From the NCBI GenBank assembly GCA_021157665.1, contig JAGGWE010000102.1:1-5384 (forward strand): DNA of 5,384 nt. The letters are read 5' to 3'. This document shows positions 1-5,384 of this stretch, one piece after another (within the stretch, counting starts at the first letter, position 1; the number at the start of each line of letters is the position of its first letter). Source of the DNA: Sulfurimonas sp. (GTDB lineage Bacteria; Campylobacterota; Campylobacteria; Campylobacterales; Sulfurimonadaceae). The notes beneath the pieces were generated by a model. It worked only from the letters and a program-made list of their open reading frames with translations, was not told where the DNA came from and did not search any database. The translations under genes were made by a program, and so were the position numbers.

Positions 1-888
1 ATAAGAGATTTTTTAGCTAAATCATCTATCTCTTCAGAAGATATTGCATTTCAAATTGCTCCTCGTATAAATTCAGCTGGACGACTTGAAGATGCAAGTA
101 TTGCCTTAGAGTTTTTTACAGCACTAAATCCACATGCCGCATTTAAACAGTTTGAAATTTTAGGGCAACTAAATGACTTAAGAAAAGAGACTGAAGCAGA
201 GACGACCAAAGAAGCTTTGGCATGTGGGAATCCTGATGATGATATTATTGTAGTTGCCGGTGAAGATTGGCATGAGGGTGTTGTTGGGATAGTCGCAGCT
301 AGATTAGTTGAGCATTTTGGAAAACCTGCGATAGTTCTAAGTATAAAAGATGGAGTAGCTAAAGGTAGTGCTAGAAGTATCGGCGAAGTTAGCATTTATA
401 AGCTTATTAAAGCTAATGAACACTTGTTAACTAAATTTGGTGGACATAAAATGGCAGCAGGTTTAGGACTTTTAGAGGAAAATATAGAAGAGTTCACACA
501 TGCCATAAATAAAACAGCTTCAAAACTTCACAAAGATGACTTTTTACCAAAAGAGGATATAACTGGCATATTAAATACTGATGATATAGACTTAGAGTTA
601 CTAAATATTCTTGAACAGTTTGAACCTTATGGGGAAGCAAATCATCGCCCTAGATTTTTAATTCAAGATGCAGAAGTTGTAAGCATTAAACTTATGGGTA
701 AAGATAAATCTCACTCTAGAATTGAGATTAGACAAAACAAACATGAAATAAAAACCCTTGAATTAATCGCCTTTAAAACAGTTTTTGAAATGCCAAAGAA
801 TAGAAAAATCAGCTGTAGCTATACTGTGGCAAAAAATGAATGGAACAATAAAATCTCAGCACAACTTTTGATAAATAAGATTTACTAA
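1..888 (+). CDS. recJ: Single-stranded-DNA-specific exonuclease RecJ, C-terminal part (5' end outside window)
   Basis: The reading frame is open from base 1 and ends at TAA 886-888, giving 295 codons. RecJ proteins are usually about 520-580 residues, so roughly the N-terminal half, including the catalytic DHH domain, lies upstream of the window. Visible RecJ signatures, in fragment numbering, are PRINSAGRL (about 21-29), HEGVVGIVAARL (91-102), the DHHA1 nucleic-acid-binding motif GGHKMAAG (147-154), and EPYGEANHRPRF (208-219), which opens the C-terminal OB-fold-like domain that reads on to residue 295. The order and spacing are normal and no frameshift is seen. RecJ is a cytoplasmic Mg/Mn-dependent 5'->3' exonuclease on single-stranded DNA in recombinational and mismatch repair. 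The first ATG inside the window (217) is internal, because homology extends well before it. No T-tract terminator follows; the repeat cluster starts about 25 bp after the stop. The assignment is secure from the motif set. Confidence 0.96.
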   Translation: MRDFLAKSSISSEDIAFQIAPRINSAGRLEDASIALEFFTALNPHAAFKQFEILGQLNDLRKETEAETTKEALACGNPDDDIIVVAGEDWHEGVVGIVAARLVEHFGKPAIVLSIKDGVAKGSARSIGEVSIYKLIKANEHLLTKFGGHKMAAGLGLLEENIEEFTHAINKTASKLHKDDFLPKEDITGILNTDDIDLELLNILEQFEPYGEANHRPRFLIQDAEVVSIKLMGKDKSHSRIEIRQNKHEIKTLELIAFKTVFEMPKNRKISCSYTVAKNEWNNKISAQLLINKIY

Positions 889-914
889 TTATAAGTACCT
901 ATCCAAACAGGAAC

Positions 915-975
915 CGATGGCTTGCCTTCGGCAGAAATTGATACAACAGAAGCACAAGGCGAAGGCAAGCCATCG
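915..975. repeat. Inverted repeat / potential hairpin, 16-bp perfect stem
   Basis: CGATGGCTTGCCTTCG at 915-930 is the exact reverse complement of 960-975, within the first direct-repeat copy, and also of 1018-1033 in the second copy. With the nearer partner it forms a 16-bp perfect stem with a 29-nt loop. GGA/TCC at 910-912 and 978-980 can add three pairs beyond a 2x2 internal loop. Two alternative right arms compete for one left arm. The hairpin could slow or end recJ transcription or protect the 3' end of its mRNA, but no U-tract follows, so it is not a standard intrinsic terminator. It resembles REP- or MITE-like intergenic palindromes in architecture only. Confidence 0.8.
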
Positions 976-1041
976 CATCCATAGTTTGACAGAGATATAC
1001 AGAACAAAAGCACAAGGCGAAGGCAAGCCATCGCATCCATA
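932..1041. repeat. Two-copy direct repeat, 58-bp period, G+C-rich core
   Basis: Copy 1 is 932-983 and copy 2 is 990-1041. The last 34 bases of each (950-983 and 1008-1041) are identical; the preceding 18 bases match at about 12 of 18 positions. The identical core starts AAGCACAAGGCGAAGG and ends CATCGCATCCATA. It is clearly richer in G+C than the A/T-rich surroundings. The copies sit between the recJ stop and the promoter of the next gene. Open frames run through the array on both strands, but none has a convincing ribosome binding site or protein family. It may be part of a dispersed intergenic repeat family; that is inference, since only this locus is visible. Confidence 0.85.
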
Positions 1042-1043
1042 TT

Positions 1044-1071
1044 TTGTATTTAATGCTTTTTTTGATATAAT
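1044..1071 (+). promoter_or_regulatory. Predicted sigma-70-type promoter of the first DUF3373 gene
   Basis: A perfect -10 box TATAAT lies at 1066-1071, preceded by a T-run and TTGA. A weak -35-like TTGTAT is at 1044-1049 with a 16-bp spacer. Poorly conserved -35 boxes with T-rich tracts before the -10 are usual in Campylobacterota. Transcription would start near 1078, leaving a leader of about 20 nt with the Shine-Dalgarno AAGGGG. The promoter begins immediately after the second repeat copy, which therefore lies directly upstream of it. Confidence 0.7.
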
Positions 1072-1098
1072 TTGCAATTATTATTATAAGGGGATAAA

Positions 1099-2679
1099 AT
1101 GAAAAGAATAATTGCACTTTCAGCTGTAGCTTTTTTAAGCACTGCAGCCTTTGCAAGTAGTACGATGGAAACAAAATTTGCTGCCTTAATGGAAAAAATG
1201 GAGCAGATGGAAAAAAGAGAATTAGCTCAACAAAAAAAGATTGATGTTTTAACATCTAAGATGGAAAATATGCAAACTGGTGTAGTAGTTACAACTCCTA
1301 ATGCTAAAAATCCTGAGATAGAATTACTTAAAAAGAAACTTGCTAAAATTGAAAAGAAACAAGCAAAACATACTAAAAATATCTCTGCTGTTAAAAAAAT
1401 GGCAGCTAAAGATAATATTAAATTTAGTTTAGACTTTAGAAATACTGTTGAGATGCTTGACTATGAAGATAAGTTAAATGATTTACATGCTAGTAACAAT
1501 TCATTACTTACAAGTAGATTGTATTTAAAAATGGCTGCTTCACCAATGGATGGCTTAATTTTTTCTGGTAAATTAGCTATTTATTCAACTTGGGGTTCTC
1601 ATCTTTATGTTGATGATGCACCATTAAAAAATTGGTCTGGTTCATCAAAACCATCTGATACAGTTATGAGAGTAAAAGAAGCTTACTTTGTTTATACACA
1701 AGATGTTGGTGATGTACCTGTAAGTTTAAGTATTGGTAGAAGACCTGCTACAAATGGTTTCTTAGCAAACTATAGAGAAAATGAGCCAACTGCAGGTTCT
1801 CCAGCAGGTCATATTACAAATATGGAAGTTGATGCTCTTATGCTTCAATTTAACCTAGACGACTATGTAACTGGTGCTTATACTAAACTAGTATATGGTA
1901 GAGCTCATAGTGGCGAAACAAATAATGTTTATAGTGCAGGTGCTGACCAAACTCCATGGGGTCCTTATGCAAAAGAAGATTCAGATCTTGAAGATGAAAA
2001 TGTAGATTTCGCTTTAATACTTGGTGATGCTTATAATGATGGTCAATACCAATTAATGTATCAATATGCTCATATCTTTGATACAAAAGGTTTAAGTACA
2101 GCTGATGCCGCTGCTTACCAAGCTTGGAAAGATGGAGGTGAAATAGGAACTGCACCATTTAACGGTAAAAAAGGTGCAGCTGGTGTTGCTGACTTAGCTT
2201 CTTTATCTTTAAAAATAGATGGTATTGGCGATGAGATAAATGATTTCCTTGATGACACTACTGTTTTTGTTTCTGGTGCATATACGAACTATAATGCAAA
2301 ATCTGGACACACTTTAATGGGTTCTTCTGATGGTGGAAGCAAAAGTGGTCAATCTATCTGGTTAGGTGTAATTATTCCTGATGGTTTAACAGATAAGGGT
2401 AGATTTGGTTTTGAGTATAACCATGGTTCTCAATACTGGACACCTATGACTTGGGCTGAAGATACTGCAATCGGTTCTAAAATAGCTGTTCGTGGTGATG
2501 CTTATGAAGCATACTGGAATTTTGATCTGTTTGGTGTAAAATACTTACCTTCACAAATCAGATATACATATGTTCAACATGACTACACTCCAAATATCAA
2601 CTGTGCTGGTTGGGTAACTCCTACCGAAGCTGATATTGTAGCTCAAAACCTTAGATTTGCTGTTACTTACAGATACTAA
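1099..2679 (+). CDS. DUF3373-family outer-membrane beta-barrel (porin-like) protein, copy 1
   Basis: 526 aa. ATG 1099 is chosen because AAGGGG at 1089-1093 sits about 5 nt upstream and the protein then begins with a Sec signal peptide (KR, hydrophobic core, AFA|S, cleavage after about residue 19). Residues about 22-100 are Lys/Glu-rich heptad-like coiled coil, including KIEKKQAK (83-90). AAKDN (102-106) precedes a beta-rich barrel region with alternating aromatics and acidic Gly/Asn-rich loops. Family-type blocks are GRRPATNGF (213-221), GIGDEINDFLD (from 375) and RGDAYEAYW (465-473). It ends in Tyr (VTYRY), typical of barrel proteins inserted by the BAM machinery. DUF3373 proteins are about 470-570 aa and functionally uncharacterised, so this length is normal. 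The expected location is the outer membrane with the coiled coil in the periplasm. It is a paralogue of the gene at 2939. The strong SD and GGT/GCT-rich codons suggest high expression. The substrate is unknown. Family naming is from recognition, without a database search. Confidence 0.85.
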   Translation: MKRIIALSAVAFLSTAAFASSTMETKFAALMEKMEQMEKRELAQQKKIDVLTSKMENMQTGVVVTTPNAKNPEIELLKKKLAKIEKKQAKHTKNISAVKKMAAKDNIKFSLDFRNTVEMLDYEDKLNDLHASNNSLLTSRLYLKMAASPMDGLIFSGKLAIYSTWGSHLYVDDAPLKNWSGSSKPSDTVMRVKEAYFVYTQDVGDVPVSLSIGRRPATNGFLANYRENEPTAGSPAGHITNMEVDALMLQFNLDDYVTGAYTKLVYGRAHSGETNNVYSAGADQTPWGPYAKEDSDLEDENVDFALILGDAYNDGQYQLMYQYAHIFDTKGLSTADAAAYQAWKDGGEIGTAPFNGKKGAAGVADLASLSLKIDGIGDEINDFLDDTTVFVSGAYTNYNAKSGHTLMGSSDGGSKSGQSIWLGVIIPDGLTDKGRFGFEYNHGSQYWTPMTWAEDTAIGSKIAVRGDAYEAYWNFDLFGVKYLPSQIRYTYVQHDYTPNINCAGWVTPTEADIVAQNLRFAVTYRY

Positions 2680-2688
2680 TCTTTTTCA

Positions 2689-2714
2689 TAACTTATACCT
2701 CTTGGTATAAGTTA
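2689..2714 (+). terminator. Hairpin after the first DUF3373 gene, probable terminator
   Basis: An 11-bp perfect stem (2689-2699 with 2704-2714; left arm TAACTTATACC) encloses a TCTT tetraloop, 9 nt after the stop codon. The stem is A/T-rich and the following sequence (CACTTACTTTAAAT) is not a clean T-tract, so termination efficiency is uncertain. It could also act as a 3' stabilising structure. Confidence 0.6.
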
Positions 2715-2799
2715 CACTTACTTTAAATATAACTCCCAATCAACTTTCTATATAATATTTTTTTATACATGCTATAAGCTAAAATTAACATACTAATAT

Positions 2800-2881
2800 A
2801 ATAAAATCTTATATCTTAAAATCAATACACAATTTGTTACAAATCTTTCAAGTATTACATTTTTTTATATAAGATTTTATT
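2800..2881. repeat. 15-bp perfect inverted repeat upstream of the second DUF3373 gene
   Basis: AATAAAATCTTATAT (2800-2814) is the exact reverse complement of ATATAAGATTTTATT (2867-2881), separated by 52 nt. The right arm ends inside the predicted -35 region of the downstream promoter. A shorter dyad lies in the centre. Two spaced identical half-sites in opposite orientation at a promoter suggest a looping or cooperative operator, or a cruciform. In A/T-rich DNA some inverted repeats arise by chance, but 15 perfect pairs in one 259-bp intergenic region is long. Confidence 0.65.
2832..2844. promoter_or_regulatory. Candidate operator dyad ATTTGT-T-ACAAAT
   Basis: A 6-bp perfect palindrome around a single central base lies near the middle of the loop of the larger inverted repeat, about 35-48 bp upstream of the predicted -35 box. 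The size and symmetry suit a dimeric helix-turn-helix regulator. It does not match the FNR or CRP consensus, and I cannot name a regulator. Confidence 0.35.
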
Positions 2882-2907
2882 GTTTTTCCTATTTTATCTG
2901 CTAAGAT
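2880..2907 (+). promoter_or_regulatory. Predicted extended -10 promoter of the second DUF3373 gene
   Basis: TGC-TAAGAT (2899-2907) fits an extended -10 element (TGN plus 5 of 6 matches to TATAAT). The weak -35-like TTGTTT (2880-2885) is spaced 16 bp and overlaps the end of the right inverted-repeat arm. Transcription would start near 2914, giving a leader of about 25 nt before ATG 2939. Confidence 0.5.
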
Positions 2908-2938
2908 TGATAAAGTTTAATAACAAAAGGGGAAACAA

Positions 2939-4492
2939 ATGAAAATGAATAAGATAATTACCTTATCAACAGTTGCTTTTTTAAGCACAACTCTTTATGC
3001 TCAAACTGATGTAGAAATTCTACAAGAACAAGTTAGAGCATTAATGAATAAAGTAGCAGAACTAGAAAAAACACAATCAACTCCGGCTGCAACAATAAAT
3101 AATAATGGAGTTGATATAGAAGCTTTAGTTACAAAAGTAGATAAAATAGAAAAGAAACAAGCTAAACAAACTAAAAAGCTATCCAAAGTTAATGCCTTAG
3201 CTGCAAAAGACAACCTTAAATTCAATGTAGATTTTAGAACATCTTATGATAATATCCAATACACAACAGCAAGTGGTAAAAAATATAAAAATGATGGTTT
3301 ATATTCAAATAGACTATGGCTAGGAATGGGATACGCTCCAACAGATACAATGACATTTAAAGGTCAACTAAGTTATCACAAAGCATTTGGGGCAAGTAAT
3401 GCATTACAAAGAGGTTCAGAACATGGATTTGATACATTTGACTGGGTTACTAATGAAAACTTAACCAATGACTCTCTAAAAGTTAGAGAAGCTTACTGGT
3501 TATGGACTCCAACACTTGGGGATTTCCCTTTAACTATTAGTGTTGGTCGCCGTCCAGCAACTAATGGTTTCTTAGTTAATCTAAGAGATGATGATAAAGC
3601 AAAATCACCAATGGGTCATTTAATTAACATGGAGTTTGATGGTGCATCGATTGGTGTAAAACTTGATAAATATGTACCAGGTATGTTGGCAAAACTTTGT
3701 ATAGGTAGAGGTTTAACTAATGCCAATGCAAGATTTAATCAAGAGGGTTTGGATTATGCTGAAGATGGTGACAACCTTGATAATGTAGATATGTTAGGTC
3801 TTATCTTTAAGCCTTATGATGATGGTCAATACTCTATAATGACTAAATATTATCGTGGATATAATGTTCCTGGTATGGTATGGTCAGATCAAACTGGTCC
3901 AAACCCAACTGATGCTGTATATACAATGCAAAATACTGGCGATATGGATGGGGCAGGTATATCTTTTAAAGTTGATGGTATTGGTGATGAGATTAATGAT
4001 TTCCTAGATGAAACTATTTTGTTTGCTTCTTATGCATGGTCTCAAAGTAGACCTGATGAAGTTGAAAGAAGTGCAGGTGTACTTGCAAGTGGTATGGCTC
4101 CAGGTGCAATGTTAGGAAGTGATGAAAAACAATCAGGTACATCTTACTGGTTAGGTCTTCAAACACCAAACTTAACAGGTGGTAGATTTGGACTAGAATA
4201 CAACCATGGTTCTAAATACTGGAGAGCATTTACATATGGTGAAGATACTATGATTGGCTCTAAACTAGCTGCTCGTGGTGATGCTTATGAAGCATACTGG
4301 ACTCAACCTATCATAGATGATGCTTTTAGTATGCAAATTAGATATACATATATTAAATATGACTATACTGGTTCAAATGCTTTCTTTGGAGACGGAGGAA
4401 CACCAATGTCTATGAGCGAAGCTACAGCAATGGGAATGGATCCTGTTGAAAAAGCACAAGATCTTCGTATTTATTTCAGATATAGATACTAA
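2939..4492 (+). CDS. DUF3373-family outer-membrane beta-barrel (porin-like) protein, copy 2
   Basis: 517 aa, a clear paralogue of the gene at 1099. Two in-frame ATGs exist (2939 and 2945); 2939 is preferred because AGGGG at 2928-2932 is 6 nt upstream, against 12 nt for 2945. The Sec signal peptide is predicted to be cleaved after LYA (residue 21, before Gln). Residues about 22-88 form a coiled coil containing KIEKKQAK (69-76), then AAKDN (88-92) and the barrel. Shared blocks are GRRPATNGF (203-211), GIGDEINDFLD (from 347), EYNHGS and RGDAYEAYW (446-454); the C-terminus YFRYRY is barrel-like. Differences from copy 1 cluster in presumed loops, for example residues about 310-340, fitting a different ligand or surface. 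It has its own promoter region and a terminator hairpin, so it can be regulated separately. DUF3373 has no established function; an outer-membrane channel role is inferred. Confidence 0.85.
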   Translation: MKMNKIITLSTVAFLSTTLYAQTDVEILQEQVRALMNKVAELEKTQSTPAATINNNGVDIEALVTKVDKIEKKQAKQTKKLSKVNALAAKDNLKFNVDFRTSYDNIQYTTASGKKYKNDGLYSNRLWLGMGYAPTDTMTFKGQLSYHKAFGASNALQRGSEHGFDTFDWVTNENLTNDSLKVREAYWLWTPTLGDFPLTISVGRRPATNGFLVNLRDDDKAKSPMGHLINMEFDGASIGVKLDKYVPGMLAKLCIGRGLTNANARFNQEGLDYAEDGDNLDNVDMLGLIFKPYDDGQYSIMTKYYRGYNVPGMVWSDQTGPNPTDAVYTMQNTGDMDGAGISFKVDGIGDEINDFLDETILFASYAWSQSRPDEVERSAGVLASGMAPGAMLGSDEKQSGTSYWLGLQTPNLTGGRFGLEYNHGSKYWRAFTYGEDTMIGSKLAARGDAYEAYWTQPIIDDAFSMQIRYTYIKYDYTGSNAFFGDGGTPMSMSEATAMGMDPVEKAQDLRIYFRYRY

Positions 4493-4497
4493 AAAAA

Positions 4498-4527
4498 ATT
4501 TAAAGAACTCTTTTGGGTTCTTTAAAT
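4498..4527 (+). terminator. Strong hairpin after the second DUF3373 gene, possibly bidirectional terminator
   Basis: A 13-bp stem with one T-G wobble (4498-4510 with 4515-4527; left arm ATTTAAAGAACTC) encloses a TTTT loop, starting 6 nt after the stop. An A-run (4491-4498) precedes it, so transcripts entering from the right on the minus strand would meet a hairpin followed by eight U residues. On the plus strand the U-tract is poor (AAATAAATCTT), so plus-strand termination is less certain. Confidence 0.7.
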
Positions 4528-4700
4528 AAATCTTCAATATTATTCTACAATTCAATAGTTAAGAACTACTTATAACAAACATAATCTAAACTTCTCAAAA
4601 GCCCTACAGTGTGTACTTTTAGAACATTCTTTTAAAAAAATCAACCTATAAAACTAATCTTAAGGTTTTAGTTAGTAAAATTAATTACTTTATCTAAAAA

Positions 4701-4716
4701 AAAGGGAAAATGAATG
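4701..4716 (+). promoter_or_regulatory. Ribosome binding site deciding the start of the SQR-like gene
   Basis: AAAGGG at 4701-4706 is followed by two ATGs in different frames. ATG 4710 is only 3 nt from the SD and its frame stops after five codons. ATG 4714, 7 nt from the SD, opens the long frame with the Tat leader, so it is taken as the start. Confidence 0.75.
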
Positions 4717-5384
4717 AAGAAAAATGAAATCTTAGAAGAAATTCTAGCTGAAGTTGATAAACATCCTGAAATTATGTCTCGTCGTGATGCGATGAAATAT
4801 TTAACAATTTCTCCAATGGCTGCATCGATTCTTGCAAGTGCTACGGTTGGTGCCTCATCTATTAATGCATCTAGCGTAAAAGGTAAGATTGTTATCGTTG
4901 GTGGTGGTTTAGCTGGAATGAGTACTGCTGCTCGTCTTATGAACACAGCATCAAACTTAGAGATTACAGTAATTGAGCCTGATCCATTATCTGTATCTTA
5001 CCAACCAGGACAAACACTTGTTGGTGGTGGTATCTGGGATGTAAGTGAAGTTCAATACAAGAGAGATGACAAAGTACCTAGTGGTGTTAAACTGATTAAA
5101 GGTGCTGTTACATCTTTTGATCCAGAAAATAACAAAGTTACAGTTGATGGTAAGGAAGAAGTATCTTATGATCAAATGATTATTGCTACTGGTCTTATGT
5201 TAGACTATGATTCTATTAATGGCTTAGATGGTGTTATTACCTCTGCTGGTGAAAATGCTAAAACAAGAGAAAAAATTGGTAAAAATGGTGTTCACTCTAT
5301 CTATTTCCAAGATGGTGCTGCTGACACATGGGATGGTATCCAAGAGCTAATAGCTAAAGCTAAAACTCATACTGGTTCAGAAAA
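4714..5384 (+). CDS. Tat-exported sulfide:quinone oxidoreductase-like FAD protein, N-terminal part (3' end outside window)
   Basis: 223 codons are visible and the frame is open at the window edge; SQRs are usually about 400-480 aa. A leader with SRRDAMKYL (22-30), a hydrophobic Ala/Ser stretch and likely cleavage after A47 or A52 indicates Tat export with cofactor bound; the motif is imperfect (Ala at the usual Phe). Then comes the Rossmann FAD site VIVGGGLAG (60-68), an acidic strand end VIEPD, the SQR-type segment YQPGQTLVGGG (96-106), a beta segment VTVDGKEEVSYDQMIIATG ending at the ATG motif (158-160), and LDYDSINGLDG. This order resembles SQR, including mitochondrial-type enzymes, more than flavocytochrome c sulfide dehydrogenase. 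The role would be oxidation of sulfide to sulfur/polysulfide at the periplasmic face of the inner membrane, reducing quinone. No cysteine occurs in the visible part; the redox Cys pair would have to lie beyond the edge. The 190 bp upstream must hold its promoter, but I see only weak -10-like TATAAA (4647) and TAAAAT (4676). The SQR type is not assignable; another NAD(P)/FAD-type oxidoreductase remains possible. Confidence 0.8.
   Translation, partial: MKKNEILEEILAEVDKHPEIMSRRDAMKYLTISPMAASILASATVGASSINASSVKGKIVIVGGGLAGMSTAARLMNTASNLEITVIEPDPLSVSYQPGQTLVGGGIWDVSEVQYKRDDKVPSGVKLIKGAVTSFDPENNKVTVDGKEEVSYDQMIIATGLMLDYDSINGLDGVITSAGENAKTREKIGKNGVHSIYFQDGAADTWDGIQELIAKAKTHTGSE

Noticed and set aside
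950..1041. Possible minimal CRISPR array (34-bp repeats, 24-bp spacer)
   Set aside because: Only two copies exist, similarity continues into the supposed spacer, an inverted partial copy lies upstream, and no cas gene is nearby. A tandem-duplicated palindromic repeat explains it better.
889..1255. Short open frames on both strands through the repeat cluster (for example 917-1102 plus, 889-1077 and 899-1255 minus)
   Set aside because: They arise from the repeat being in phase in several frames, lack good ribosome binding sites, and overlap a real promoter and the start of the first DUF3373 gene.
1883..2158. Minus-strand open frame inside the first DUF3373 gene
   Set aside because: Its His/Leu/Tyr-rich, low-complexity translation is typical of an antisense shadow, with no family resemblance.
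2750..2755. TATAAT box in the intergenic region between the two DUF3373 genes
   Set aside because: It is followed by a T-run with no start codon and SD nearby, and would leave a leader of about 180 nt. The extended -10 at 2899-2907 is better placed, although a second upstream start cannot be excluded.
4710..4727. Five-codon frame (MNEEK) overlapping the SQR-like start, as a leader peptide
   Set aside because: Its ATG is only 3 nt from the SD and there is no codon bias suggesting attenuation; it is most simply a chance ATG in A/T-rich DNA.
4668..5175. Minus-strand open frames opposite the SQR-like gene
   Set aside because: They lie wholly or mostly antisense to a well-supported coding region carrying FAD-binding and Tat motifs, and show no motifs of their own.
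4714..5384. Flavocytochrome c sulfide dehydrogenase flavoprotein subunit (fccB) instead of SQR
   Set aside because: The Tat leader would fit, but the YQPGQTLVGGG segment and LDYDSINGLDG are SQR-like, and the Cys-containing segment usual in FccB after the first FAD strand is absent. The missing C-terminal half prevents a final decision.

Overview
The window looks like a chromosomal segment of a sulfur-oxidising campylobacterotal (former epsilonproteobacterial) bacterium, most like the Sulfurimonas/Sulfurovum/Arcobacter groups. This is inferred from the low G+C (about one third by eye), the A/T-rich promoters with a clear -10 box and a poor -35 box, two DUF3373-type outer-membrane proteins (a family I associate mainly with this phylum), and a Tat-exported sulfide:quinone oxidoreductase-like flavoprotein. 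I cannot name the species.

Layout, all genes on the + strand. Positions 1-888 are the 3' half of recJ (single-strand 5'->3' exonuclease); its start lies outside the window. Positions 889-1065 hold a G+C-richer repeat cluster: a roughly 52-bp unit present twice at a 58-bp period, plus a 16-nt inverted copy of its core that can fold into a long hairpin. A promoter at 1044-1071 then drives the first DUF3373-family gene (1099-2679, 526 aa). A hairpin follows its stop. The next 259-bp intergenic region carries a 15-bp perfect inverted repeat enclosing a smaller dyad, beside the predicted promoter of a second DUF3373 paralogue (2939-4492, 517 aa). That gene ends in a strong hairpin preceded by an A-tract. 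After about 190 bp of A/T-rich DNA without a gene, the 5' part of a Tat-signal SQR-like oxidoreductase begins at 4714 and runs off the right edge.

How the genes may work together: recJ is a DNA-repair housekeeping gene and appears unrelated to the rest. The two DUF3373 proteins should be outer-membrane beta-barrels with an N-terminal periplasmic coiled coil. The SQR-like protein should act on the periplasmic side of the inner membrane, oxidising sulfide and passing electrons to quinone. Each of the three has its own strong Shine-Dalgarno sequence, and hairpins separate them, so they look like independently transcribed units rather than one operon. A shared role in handling reduced sulfur across the envelope is possible but rests only on adjacency. 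The most unusual items are the repeat cluster after recJ and the nested inverted repeats controlling, or sitting next to, the second barrel gene.
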